60,000 nt of DNA from Tubulanus polymorphus (Eukaryota; Nemertea; Palaeonemertea; Tubulaniformes; Tubulanidae): positions 8,693,450-8,753,449 of the forward strand of contig NC_134026.1 in NCBI RefSeq assembly GCF_964204645.1. The letters run 5' to 3'. A program made the position numbers and the translations under genes. Shown one piece after another: positions 41,426 through 52,811 of the stretch. The first letter of the stretch is position 1, and the number at the start of each line of letters is the position of its first letter. The notes below the pieces were generated by a model. That model searched no databases, had not been told where the DNA came from, and saw only the letters and a program-made list of their open reading frames with translations.

Positions 41426-41867
41426 AGTTAAAATCTTGGCTTTTTTTCGCGGCACTTATTGGAGAGATAAGCGCTGTGAGCTTGCTTTTATATGGATGAG
41501 CGCGATACAAGTAATTACTGTTGTCTTAATAAAGTATTATTAAATCAGTTGTTTTGTCCCAGAATTGAGACATTGCGAAACACGATTGCGTCTACATTTA
41601 CAACCAGTTTATAAGATTCATTTTTCCGGACGCACAGACACACGGCTTCTTCGAAAGCAAAGGGGAGATTTTTGCATTCTCAGCAACATATCGAACACTA
41701 ATGATGATGTACAAGCCGTTTGAACGATTAGTATCAGTTAAGTTTATTTGCGCCTCAATCAATGCATTTGCACAGAGCACGAAATGTATAGATTCGATAC
41801 ATAAGACCTGCAATGGTAGGCATCGAATTCTTGACTCACAAAAGCAGATGAATAGCTTTGATCATTA

Positions 41868-42036
41868 GTTTCAAATGCAAATTCCACGACGATGTTTTTC
41901 ACGTAGGCCCCTAAATTTTCCAAATCATTACGAGTAGTCCCTTGTATTCAGCGTACCACGGGAACTTTTGACTTAATGATATGGAAAATTTAGGGGCCTA
42001 CGTGAAAAACATCGTCGTGGAATTTGCATTTGAAAC
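41868..42036. mobile_element. Foldback element with 63-bp arms
   Basis: Left arm 41868-41930 starts GTTTCAAATGCAAATTCC. Right arm 41974-42036 is its reverse complement with about one mismatch. The loop is 43 bases. No obvious target duplication was found, and the termini differ from those of the element at 41249, so this is a different family. Confidence 0.85.
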
Positions 42037-42566
42037 GGCGCGATATAACGAGCACTTTCTCAGAATTCTCAGATAGAAATTAAGCATTCTTGATTTGTGT
42101 AGCCACGAATAAACGTTTCGATTTCAATATTCAGTACAAAACGCGTGAATGGCAATTTGCAAATTATTACCTATGGATCCCGCGAGAGAAATTATAAGGA
42201 CTGCGAGAGTCTTTAGCGACAAGTTGTTCGGGGAATCAATCGCGAATAATTTTCACATTTGTCATCGGAATAAATCGCTCGATTCGAAGTGTGCACGGAT
42301 TGCGACCCGCAGGTTTAACTGCCGAAGCGACGTGGCGCCGAAGAAGTATTCGAATGAGTCAAAATCGAAACGACGGGGAGAGAGGCAGCATTGATCGAAG
42401 CCTTTTCATTGTTTTTCAATAAATTATTGAGTATCAATATAGGACATGAGTCCCTGAGTTGAATTCGCTCGTGTTTATAGACGCAAGGTTACGAGTTCTT
42501 CTGTTGGCGAGGTTCGAGACATATTGAGTTGAAACACGACTTCACATTTCTAATCAACCGTGAGTC

Positions 42567-42822
42567 AGCCGCGATCACACGAGCTTTTTTGGTCCGTGGC
42601 GAATTTGGCCCGACCAAAAACGTCGGACCAGGACCGAGCCAAATTTTAGCACGGGTCAAATCATTGCTACAGGTTCCCAAATTCGATTTGTTTAAGCATT
42701 GTTTAGTATCGAGTGAGTGGTTTACATGTGAGCGCGCTCTCTAATTAGGCACGGGCAAAATGTGACTCGGGCCAACCGTGCCAATTTGGTCCGGGCCAAA
42801 ACGTCTCCGTGTGATCGCGACT
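42567..42822. mobile_element. MITE with 15-bp TIR AGYCGCGATCACACG
   Basis: The left end AGCCGCGATCACACG and right end CGTGTGATCGCGACT are inverted repeats with one mismatch. Inside each end, TTTTGGTCC / GGCCAAAA-type motifs recur several times in both orientations, giving subterminal repeats. Length is 256 bp with no transposase frame. The interior frames seen on both strands follow from the symmetric sequence. The target duplication is unclear. Confidence 0.72.
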
Positions 42823-43049
42823 AAAATCTAACCATGAACTGTGGAACTGGGTCCAATATGAAACCGTGCCCGGAACTAGTAGTTAGAACAATTTTACTTT
42901 CAAGCTATTGCCAAATCAACGAGTCAAATAACTCACCACTGTGATGCTCTGGGCACAAATTAAGAAGGTATATTGATTCCAGTTGTGGGTTCAGTTTATC
43001 AGGTAACTCAAATCAATCAGTTTCTTTTATTCAACACCGAAGATAGTAC

Positions 43050-43255
43050 TATATCCTGGGTTCGAACCCCGTACGTTACCGTAGTGTCCCTGGGCAAGAC
43101 ACTTATCCTCATTGCCTCTCTTCACCCGGGAGTAAATGGGTACCTGGCCTGATCCTGACTCCTAAGCGCTTAGCAGCTGCTCGGATGTTACTTCTCTCCA
43201 GGGAGAGGTGACTGATAAATGGTTAGAGTTGTAGGCTGGGGGTAATGATACCAAT
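43050..43255 (+). mobile_element. tRNA-derived SINE, 5'-truncated copy
   Basis: The B box GGTTCGAACCC (43059-43069) is followed by the same body as the element at 11152: CGTAGTGTCC, GGGCAAGACACTTA, GTAAATGGGTACCTGGCC, CTCCAGGGAGAG and ACTGATA. The A-box half of the tRNA head is missing and there is no (ATT)n tail. Truncation at the 5' end fits incomplete reverse transcription. Confidence 0.85.
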
Positions 43256-45300
43256 TTAATAGAATTTGCCGTTGAACATTGTATCGCAGTGAAAAGGGCG
43301 CCCTAGAAATTGAAGTTACTATCATCCAATTACTAAATTACTATCTAGGAAGAAAGCTCAGCGAAGCGAGGAAGGACACATAACGTATGAATGGTTTCGA
43401 TGTACTGAGTTACGTGACATTTGGCCTACCGTTATAAGCCGTAATTAGCTGAGTTTTAGTGGCCAAATTCACTGTGAGCTCGATAGTAACGTTAAATCAA
43501 TTATTCATACAAATATAATTACGATGTACACCAGCTCCAGTTCCTTTGTAATGGTAATAAAATGAATCGAGATGACTTATGAAGCTGTATATCCCTGGAG
43601 AAATTGCTGAAATAGACGGATGATTTCGCCTAATTTCCCCGACTACGTCCGATGATACATCTACAGAATACTGAGAAGCCTCGGGATTGGACTTCACTTC
43701 GTTAGCGGTCATTATAACATGAGAAATCGCCGGCTAAATCCACCGACGTTCGGCGTTCGACCAGTTAACGGCTGTCCCTCGCCTCGCGGTTCTAAAAAAT
43801 CGAGACACTTTACGAACGAGAACGAAATGGACATGTACAATTAATGTACGTTAGCGCGATATTCGGTAGGTGCCAATACCAAATCCCATTTCAATGAGCG
43901 AAATAGGCGCCGCGACAAAACATTCACATCAGGACAAATGGCTGGTAAGTATCAACTCCCACGATGGTAAGCATTTGCCGCTCGCTGTTTACAAAAGGCT
44001 TCGCCATAATACGTATGATACAAAGGAAATTCCTCAATCGTATTCGTTTAAAGAGAAACCTACATCAGTAACGGAACAACACAGAGAAACTGACATGAAA
44101 TAGTTTAGTTTACCCAATGAAATAATAGAAGATATTGACACTGAATGTTCTACAAATTGATTACTATCCCTCAATTCGAAATAACCCCGAAATACAGCAG
44201 AAATAATACCGCATAATAACGCACATTTTCTACTGCGCACCAAACGAGAACACGGCCGTAACCAGTCTATGAGACTTGTTTCTAGTAACCACTTACCTAG
44301 GCAGGTTCCGTTCTGACTACGGTTTCATAGTACAAACTGTTATGCAAATGGAAAACTGGGCGTACATTACATCCTAAAATTAATAGAACTAACTGAACTC
44401 GATATGAACTCGAAATACGAAAAAGTTTATGTCACTTTAGTAGATAGAGACGGCCAAACACGGCCTTGCGCGGACGATTAAGATGTTCAGGGTGATAGAT
44501 TGAGATGGAGGATTTTCATCATGGCCGGAGGAAGAATTCCTCTGAAGCAATAAAATGCTTCGCCGAGAAACGAGGCTCGGTCAATAAATACGTAGTATAC
44601 GACGAGGTTTATGCGGTATTCGTGTCGGGGACAAAGACATTTTAGCTTTCAGCCACATCAGATGTGAACATACTTGAGGAAGGCATATTTTCTGCAACTT
44701 CTCCATAATAACACAATAGAAAGACGAATGGCGAAATGCGGGGTGAAAGCGGCAAAGCCATTAAATCATCGACGGCACGTCAATGCCAGTTATAGAAGAT
44801 CAGGCCAAACGAACGAGGCAGGAGAAAAATAATGGAACTTTTGCTTTGTCGACTTGAAGTGGATTAGGTCCATTAAATTAATGACGTGACGCCACCTGGA
44901 TGGGAATCAATTACCAACGGCGCATGTCTTATGACGGGTCCGTCTGCCGGAACAAGAAGGGATGTAATCATGCAGAAGGTCACCGTAGAATGCACATTAT
45001 TCATAAGGCTACGGTTATGGCTTATATTCACGGTATAGCGGACACGTTTACCGACGCAACTTACAGATCACTGACTAGTGATAAATATCATTACAGCGAA
45101 CCGTCTTGATTTATGCACCGATACCCGTAATATCATCAACCAGTCCATAGAACAAACCGCGACCGAGGAGTTATTTCCCTAAACGGATCGGCCCTGCCGC
45201 CATAACATATACCGAAGGATCTAAATCAAATGTTACGGCTCCTATAGATTTCAAAAAGTTACCGCTGCAAACAGAAACTGTCTTTTGTGGTTCTTTGAAC
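43256..45300. other. Intergenic stretch, nothing recognised
   Basis: Several short frames occur but none has identifiable domains, and no repeat family was seen. Confidence 0.4.
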
Positions 45301-45333
45301 CTCGGGGTAATCATTCTGAATGATTACCCCGAG
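45301..45333. repeat. Perfect 15-bp-arm hairpin
   Basis: CTCGGGGTAATCATT, a three-base CTG loop, then its exact reverse complement AATGATTACCCCGAG. There is no T-run after it and no known RNA context. It could be the ends of a tiny foldback remnant or a palindromic regulatory site. Confidence 0.9.
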
Positions 45334-46574
45334 TTTGGTAACATATACCTATCAACCGTATGTACACCTTGCTTCTCACACACTCTGCGGTGCTTTCAAC
45401 TGAGACAGACGCGTGCACCTCGGGCACAATTCCCGACGCCGCATGTCTCGGTGCAATTTCCGCGATGGCTTTGTTTTTGCTTCCGAGCACAAAATTCCAA
45501 TACATACCAGAATGGTCTGTCATCTCTGTGGAAGCGGCTTTGAGAGATTGTGTGTGCATGATCAACCAGAGGAAGATAGAACGACCTAATGAACTTCACC
45601 TTTGAGCTGATGAAGGCTATTTATCAGACGAGGCAGGATTACCTGAACAAACTGACCGTGAACTCATCCTGATGTAAAAAATGTATCCCCTATTGGATCT
45701 CTCCATCGTTGACACCGTAGGTGAAATTAGGGGAGGGGATTTGTGATCGTGAATATGTGATCGACTTATATAGCGAAGTCGACGACCTTGAGTGTATTAA
45801 GATGTCATGTAAATAGATCTCGAGTTTGTCGTACGAGCGCCCGGCACATCAGTATTAATGTAAATCAGTCCATGATTCTAGAATTAACCACTAATTGTCT
45901 CGTGTAGTCGTGGGTGTCTCGCTCCGACGTCTTGCAGTCAGCGCACACGCGCGCGCTCGCATCTCTGCCAAACCCAACCGACGCCGATCCCTACGGACGG
46001 AGATAAGTGAGTCGCCGAGGTAAAAGTAATCACCAACAATCAAGTCATGTTCCCCGAAGATAGCTCTAGAGAACCATCTATCATTGCGAAGACACAATAG
46101 ATAACGATAGGCACTTATCCATTGTGAACGAAAAAAACTTTTTTACGGAATGGCACCTTTGAAATGCGTATACGTAGCACGCGTTGAGTCATCTCGGGGT
46201 ATTTTACTCGCTAGGGTTAAAAAGATTACCGCAAGGCAATGTAAATGATACATTGTGATCAGGAGAAAACTACAATGCACTACTGTGTTGACCTTTACAT
46301 CACAATAACCTATCAAATTGTATCGATATCTACAATAGTAGCTAGCCACAGAAAAAACCACAAACCTCGTCTGACAAAAATCTATGATGTAAAACCGAAT
46401 TTATTAGCTACAAATGTAACATATTTGAAAAAAAATCAGGACCCGCTTCAAAATTGATTTGATTTTGAACCGGTTGCTGAATTAGAACGTATAGGTTGAA
46501 GCATCTTCCCTCAGCAGGGATTCGAACCCGATGGCATCGCTACACTCAGCCTCGGCACGAACCCCTACCACAGT

Positions 46575-47032
46575 CATCTTCACCCGTCAAGGGATTCGAA
46601 CCCACTACGCTTAAGCTGTTCGCCGAACTGGTGGAAGCGAGTTCAGGAGTGATACCGGACCCCTGGCAAGCGAGGATGGCCACAGTAGACCGGGTGCGCA
46701 GGTACCATCCTCGCTTGCCAGGGGTCCGGTATCACTCCCGAACTCGCTTCCACCAGCCCCCTGGCCTCACGAAGCGTGATTTCATTACTTGCGCTGTTGC
46801 GCATGACGTCATATATCGATTTGCGAAATACTTCCTTGTTCGGTAAAACGTTCGCTGATTGGTCAATTTAACGGGAAAACCAACATAAGTCTACTGACGG
46901 TTTGTTACAAGCGCTGTGATTGGTACGACCGGATTCTGGTCGGCTAGTAACGACTCCAACGACTCGTGAGGTCAAGGGGTTCGGGGAACAGCTTCAGCGT
47001 AGTGGGTTCGAATCCCTTGACGGGTGAAGATG
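46575..47032. repeat. Inverted repeat with tRNA B-box motif in each arm
   Basis: Right arm 46963-47032 (ending TTCGAATCCCTTGACGGG, then TGAAGATG) is the reverse complement of 46575-46627 continued at 46757-46772. The left arm is interrupted by a separate foldback at 46628-46756. Each arm contains GGGTTCGAATCCC, the RNA polymerase III B-box consensus, but no A box at tRNA spacing. About 190 bases of unrelated sequence lie between the arms. It may be a DNA element with captured tRNA-like ends or two opposed SINE fragments. Confidence 0.75.
46628..46756. mobile_element. Nested foldback with 52-bp arms
   Basis: Left arm 46628-46679 starts CTGGTGGAAGCGAGTTC and right arm 46705-46756 ends GAACTCGCTTCCACCAG. 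They are reverse complements with about one mismatch around a 25-base loop. The uninterrupted mate of the outer repeat shows where this 129-bp unit was inserted, between CGAA and CCCC. Near-perfect arms suggest it is younger than the outer repeat. Confidence 0.85.
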
Positions 47033-47219
47033 CGCAGGTACATGCGCAGCTGTGCCGTACGAAATCCTGCGGCACCAATCAGATTGCGCGTTGTATAATC
47101 GCTGAGGTAAATTTCACGGAAGAACTATAAACGGGAAAACCCAGGGTTAGAATAAAACGGGATATCTGATTGGCTTATAATGACATCACCTAATATGCGC
47201 GTGTAGCTGCGCACTCGGT

Positions 47220-47290
47220 CTAGTGTGGCAGGGCTTCGTACCGCGGCAATCTTGATGCCATCGGGTTCGAATCCCTGCCGGGGGAGGATA
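47220..47290 (+). repeat. tRNA-like B-box fragment
   Basis: CATCGGGTTCGAATCCCTGCC lies at about 47259-47279, pairing with an upstream GGCAGGG at 47226-47232. The same block, inverted, is at 46513-46535. There is no recognisable A box, D arm or anticodon arm, so this is not called a functional tRNA. It is probably a fragment of the family that shapes the 46.5-48.2 kb cluster. Confidence 0.5.
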
Positions 47291-48130
47291 ATGTTGAAGC
47301 TAACATTTTCATTAAATCTCGTTGTACGGATTTCGGTTCATCGTTAGCAACGGCAAATCCCGTGAATAAATGACGGATTCCGATATTATCGAAGACGGAA
47401 CATGAATTCATTAAACTTGTCTGTCGCCTTTTACGTGGATCAAAGCCGATACAGTCAATTGGACACGAAATGAGTTGATTACACCACAAAGATATCAACT
47501 TCATTTCTTCAAACGGGAATAATCAATGTGTGAACGCAGGCGCAAAGGTTAAAATGCCAGCAGATATATGCCCCATAAAACGGGACGTGTTCGATTATTC
47601 AAACTGCATCAAATGAGATGGATTAAATTTTCAGCGATCTTTCGAAAATCTATTAATCGATACACGCAACTCCGGAGAATTCCATTTTCGGCTGTCTGCA
47701 AATGAAATAAAAATCAATTTGGACTAAGATAAGAGCTAATGGCCTTGGTTGTGTTCGTGCGCCGCCGCGTAATCATTCGGCGTATGGAAAACAAAATTTC
47801 GAAAGTCGTCTTGCGCTTCCTTGAATGTTTCGTCAATCATATTAACCCCTTCCTCCGCGACCCCTATTTCTTCGGTTTAGATCGCGATTGCAGGTAGCCA
47901 GTATTATACCCCGCAGGCAATCAACTGTAGCGGGAGTACGTCATAGGCTATTGATCGATTAGCTAGTACGCCATCCAGGGATTCGAACCTGATAGAAGCC
48001 CTCTAGCATTTGAATTTCTTTTTTTGTGAGGGGAGGCAGAGAATCCTGAAAAAGGGGCAGTTCAATTGGATATGACAATAATATTTGCAAAAAATGGCAA
48101 TGACATGGTCATTAACCAGTGAGAAATCAC
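47291..48130. other. Intergenic stretch with one further B-box-like motif
   Basis: A minus-strand CAGGTTCGAATCCCTGG lies at 47975-47991. Otherwise there is nothing recognisable. Confidence 0.4.
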
Positions 48131-48152
48131 GTGGCATCAGGTTCGAATTCGT

Positions 48153-48192
48153 GCAATAGTATGATGGAACTATCTGATAGAACATACTATTG
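48153..48192. repeat. Short inverted repeat CAATAGTATG / CATACTATTG
   Basis: Ten-base perfect arms (48153-48162 and 48183-48192) surround a 20-base spacer. They follow a B-box-like CAGGTTCGAATTC at 48138-48150. Confidence 0.6.
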
Positions 48193-48259
48193 TGTCTTTT
48201 ACAGACAACTTTACAATTACTTTTATTGAAGGAAATGTTAAGCTTAGGCTAAACAAAAA

Positions 48260-48452
48260 TGATACCTTGTTTCTCCACAGCGGCCGGGTCATTTTTGTAA
48301 AATATGATAAAATTTATAAACAGTTCATTTCTATAGCGGCCGGGTCTGTTATGGTGAAATTGATCACGATTTAAAAAAAGTAATCTATAGGGTAGATAGG
48401 CGGCCGGCCGGGTCAACATTTAAGCTCAGCAGAGCGGAGAAACAAGGTATCA
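48260..48452. mobile_element. MITE-like element with 17-bp perfect TIRs
   Basis: TGATACCTTGTTTCTCC at 48260-48276 is exactly inverted at 48436-48452. The 193-bp interval carries three copies of GCGGCCGGGTC (48280-48290, 48336-48346 and, expanded to GCGGCCGGCCGGGTC, 48400-48414). These are embedded in otherwise AT-rich DNA and spaced about 56-64 bases. It has no coding capacity. The family is unknown. Confidence 0.72.
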
Positions 48453-51400
48453 ATTTTTTTTGGCCTTATATAGTTATATATGCATATGAGTAGATTGTGC
48501 GTGTAGTGTGTGCACGATAGCGAACACTAGACGTGTGCATGTGCGCACACTGAAGGGAAATGGCTCATGTTACGAGGTTGGAGTTGGAAAAGAGCATAAG
48601 TTGCTATCATTGAAATATAAGGACTTGTATGGGATGGTTAGCACGGTCAGTGGGAGTAGAATAAGTAGTGGTACTGAGCGAACCAAATAGGGTCAGGTTA
48701 GAGGATGATGATGTCATGGAACGTGGGAAATAAGTATATAAATAATTCTAAGGTTTTTTTGAGACATGAAAGAGAGAGTTAGGAAGAGATATTGTAACCA
48801 GTAGTAAAGGCAAATAAAGAAGGCAAAAGTGGTATCATTCAGCAAAGAAGTGTTAGTGGTTAATATCAGGCCGAGGAACCAGTGACAGAGGATCCGGCAG
48901 TTCAAAATTGGTGAACACAGTCAGAACAACGATAGAAGAGATCCAGTAGTCACCAGACTAGTAGAGGTTTTAATTCCCACAACAGGAAGTCATCGATAAC
49001 TGGATTGATCTTTACCTGAACGATTCGAGTATCCGGGAAAAGTTCTCGGCGAAATTAACCCGTATCAATCAGTAACAGAAACAGAAACGAGGTGGATAAT
49101 AATAATGCCGACTTCAAAAATTGAAAAAAAGATGAAATGAGTGACATCAACGGAAACGATGTTTACATATAGACATGCTCAGAAATCGCGCAACTGGCCA
49201 AGTCCGGTGTTTTAAATAAAGCGGTAATCACGATGTCTATAATAGAGTCATTACTTTTAGTACTCAGCCGTTGGGGAATGGGGGCTTTAGCCCGAAGAAG
49301 CAAATTAATTTATCGCGCTGACCAAAGGTAGTAAATGAAGTAAAGAGCTCAATGAGCCATTACCCATTATCGTTCTTAAATGGGGAAAACACACTGCATC
49401 GATTGGCATCAGACCGCGATGAGGTAAATCGTTTGTAAGCTATTTTCCTAATCCCGGGTTATCTTATACGGCAGCCGCCGCGTATCTTGTAAGGTGCTTA
49501 ATAACTTGACGTGGTTGACTCACCGGGCAAACCGCTGAGGAAACATAAAACCCTAATCCATGATTTACCGTCGCCACTTTGCCGGAATTTCACGCCATTC
49601 GCACACCTATCACGATGACCTATCATGGCTGTACACATGCCGTACGAAATTCATCAACTAGTCGTATATATACATTGTTACACTGAGTAACGCGTCGTAT
49701 CGAGGAACTGTCTTTTTCTCAACGAAGTATACATCGATCGGTGTCGTCGTCTCGTCGGTGCACCCTCGTGTCTCTCTCGAACTAAATCTATGGCGATCTC
49801 GTAGTAATTCGTGACATGATTGTGATATATCGCATGCTTTATATCAGTTATGTACCCATTGGTCTATTTCATATTATACGTAGATAAATCCCTCATCCGC
49901 GCAAAATTCTAGTAAATATATATATTTTATTATCTTCAATGCAAATGGGGACCGCAGCACAATCTATCCCACCAGATGGCGTTACGAGCACTCGATTTTC
50001 TGAACTTTGAACTGGAATCTAGACTCCCATTCCATATATAATCACAGGACCCACTAGCTCTAGATAAACTTTAAATTCATTTTTGCTGCTCAGTGATTGT
50101 TACGGTGATTTTAGAAGAGATTGAATACAGAACACAGAATTCTTATTTTACTCCCACCAGAATTTTGGTATACACTAAGAATAAACATTTGAAATTAACA
50201 TCATTTGTTAGAGTGAAAAGAAAGTATATACACGCGAAGTTCTACATAATATTCACAGAATTGAATATAACTACTAGCGAACCTGGTGGATTATCACTTG
50301 CCATAAGTGGAATCCTCGATTGCCACAGTAGCGTCGAGAATCCCCACTAATACGGGCATTTTTCCTCGAGATAACAGGTACGTGGCTGCCGTATGGCGGC
50401 CAATTGAGACACGGATAGCACGTAGTGAATACTAGGTAATACGGCGGGAAAGTTGATCGCTAAGGTTTTTCTCGAATATTCACACGATCGTGGATGATGG
50501 ATATTAGCCGCAGAATTTTATTGTACGATAATGCGTTAGACATTGCGCTTAATTGGTCGTAAACTTATAGTCCAGCTAGGCGCGCTGTCACGTCCCCCGT
50601 TCAGGCCCGACGAAGCTGCTTAAATGATTCATGAGACAAATATGAAGTAATGGCTACGGTTTTCATTTATAATTAATTGATAATCGTGGCGGAGAATTGC
50701 CATAAACGTCGATAGCCTCCGCGCTCTCATATACCGAGTACTTTGATGTATGGGTATTCGAGCAAACAGCTGAGAGAACTATTAAATTGTATTTTTGTGT
50801 AATCAAATCTTTATCATATCTGTCATCGGTGTCAGGCAGTTTGTTTGCTATTCAAACACGTTTAGAATTGACGCGGTATTCATCGGTTGAATTTACGTAT
50901 AAGCGCGTGCAGCTGAAACGCGAAAGAGAGAGAAAATTCAAATGACGTTTGGCGAACCGCCGAAGTGACTCATTTCGTTACTGCCGAACTGTTTTCCTTA
51001 TCCTCGGGGATACGACATTAGACAATTGTATTTACGTCGAACGGTCACGCGAGAGATAAGAGAGAGACTATTTACTCGGGGCGAATTCACAAACACCACG
51101 CAAATGGCCGTAGCGGGCGACTGGTAAATGGCTAATGCAATGATCGTTCTGGATGAATGGAACACACTTCATTGATTGGTCAAAATTGTTCGAAACAACA
51201 TCCGCGCAGATATGATAGTGGTTCTTTTTTATCATTTAGCGTCAGTAATCGCGAGAGACTATCGACGCAATTTGGCGGACTGTTTGTAATCAAACAGCGA
51301 TGCGGCCCAATCACGAGTCACGATAAACAGCAAATAGACGTAATTTTGACCATTCACGGCGGGATGACATCGCATTACTTCAGCCGAACACAAACAATAT

Positions 51401-51787
51401 TTGCTGTGCAATAAACGCCCGAGCCGCGACCGTCCGCACAATACTTCTTAACTAACCACGAATCGAATAAAAACCAGAAATCGAATTCGGCTCTCCGCGA
51501 AAAACGGCACATCCATGAATGACTTATAGTCAATTCCGTTTACCACTTGGGTGGATTACCCCGGGTGTCAATTCCTTGCTTGAAAATGCCGCTCAAGTCA
51601 TCGCCGCTACATCATTTATGATGTCAAAATGAAACCGCACGAATCAATGATTCACGTTTAAAAGTGATTGGCAAGCATGAAAATCATGGAGATCGATGAC
51701 CAAATATTCACCACCGAGACGCCTGGAAAAAAATCCATCGCGTTCGCGGCGGCTTCGGGGTTCTGTCTATTTTCACGGAAAATCAAG
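48453..51787. other. Intergenic stretch, nothing recognised
   Basis: No supportable gene, RNA or repeat. Short open frames are scattered on both strands. Confidence 0.4.
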
Positions 51788-51878
51788 ATGGAGTTGTTTT
51801 TCGCCTCGTGTTTTCTCTTTTTATCAGCTACAGCGTCACGTTGTGCATTAGGCATTAGGCACTTTGGCGAAATCACCG
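51788..51878 (+). CDS. Candidate first coding exon with signal peptide
   Basis: An ATG in a good Kozak-like context (CAAGATGG) starts MELFFASCFLFLSATASRC, a textbook signal peptide with a cleavage-like ATAS. It continues ALGIRHFGEITG. The exon would end at 51878, where ACCG is followed by GTAAAG, a reasonable splice donor. No downstream exon is identified, and an earlier ATG at 51677 is in the same frame, which weakens the start choice. Unidentified secreted or membrane protein, or chance. Confidence 0.25.
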
Positions 51879-52811
51879 GTAAAGTGTCGTTTCAAATCTA
51901 TGCCGTTATCAACAATCGTCCCAACACTACTTCGTGGTCGTTATTGAGTTGTTGATGGTTGTTGTCGTAGGAGGGCTGACACTTCATTAAACACTGTGCG
52001 TAGTCGCGATCTTAGACAAAATAGCGAACTATGTACCCAACAAGAATAGATTGAAGTACGAAGCAGCTGCTATTTTCGCTGTTGTTTTTTACGCTTCGGA
52101 GTAGTTTGAAGGTACCCGGGCTTGTTGTTTGTATTCGCTTCATATTATGTGTAAAAAGACAACAAGTATCACGTAAGGCCTACGATCGCTTTACTCCCGT
52201 GGTCTTAATGGAGAAGTGTTGTAGTGGGATTAGGTTAATACTGAAGGAACAACTCGACCAAACGACTTTTTACACGATCGGCCACTTAAGAACCCCAGCC
52301 AAAATATGCACCGTGATAGGTCGAGGTTTTGTCGCCATGGTTACTCCTAATCTATCATAGTACGGATGAGTTAGTGTCATTATTGTTTCGAACAGTGTAC
52401 TTCCGCTTCCGTGACCAGGGACAAAGCGGCATTGTTTCGATTGTAACTAATCAACCGCACGATTTTATACTTGAAATGAGTCAAACTATTATTTCATGGA
52501 ATCCATTAGAAAGAATGAAGTTAAGGGAAATTCGATGAAATCTCTTGCTAAGTGAAACGGTTGCGATGTGCAAAAACTTCCCCCTACTAGATAGCGCGCT
52601 CACGCTCCATTACACCATCTTTGCAGAAGACGCGTTCGCGTTACTGAAAAATCTGAAATGTCATTACAGCGTAAAAGCACATGGGAATTCGTTTCTAATC
52701 ACAATCTCATCACATCATAGATTACTAAGTAAACGGTATAGTATTAAACCAAGCATAAGTCGTTAAGCAGTCGTGCTGTTTATATACGCGTATACGTAGT
52801 TCCGTTTTTGA
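51879..52811. other. Intergenic or intronic stretch, nothing firm
   Basis: Three adjacent plus-strand frames (52082-52766) have no recognisable domain and are in different frames. Confidence 0.35.

Noticed and set aside
42149-42394. 81-codon ATG frame followed by AATAAA at 42418
   Set aside because: The composition is plausible, but the sequence is basic and low in features, and a stop-plus-AATAAA pair is common by chance here.
47220-47290. Possible tRNA gene
   Set aside because: A B box and acceptor-like pairing are visible, but no A box, D arm or anticodon stem can be folded at the right spacing.
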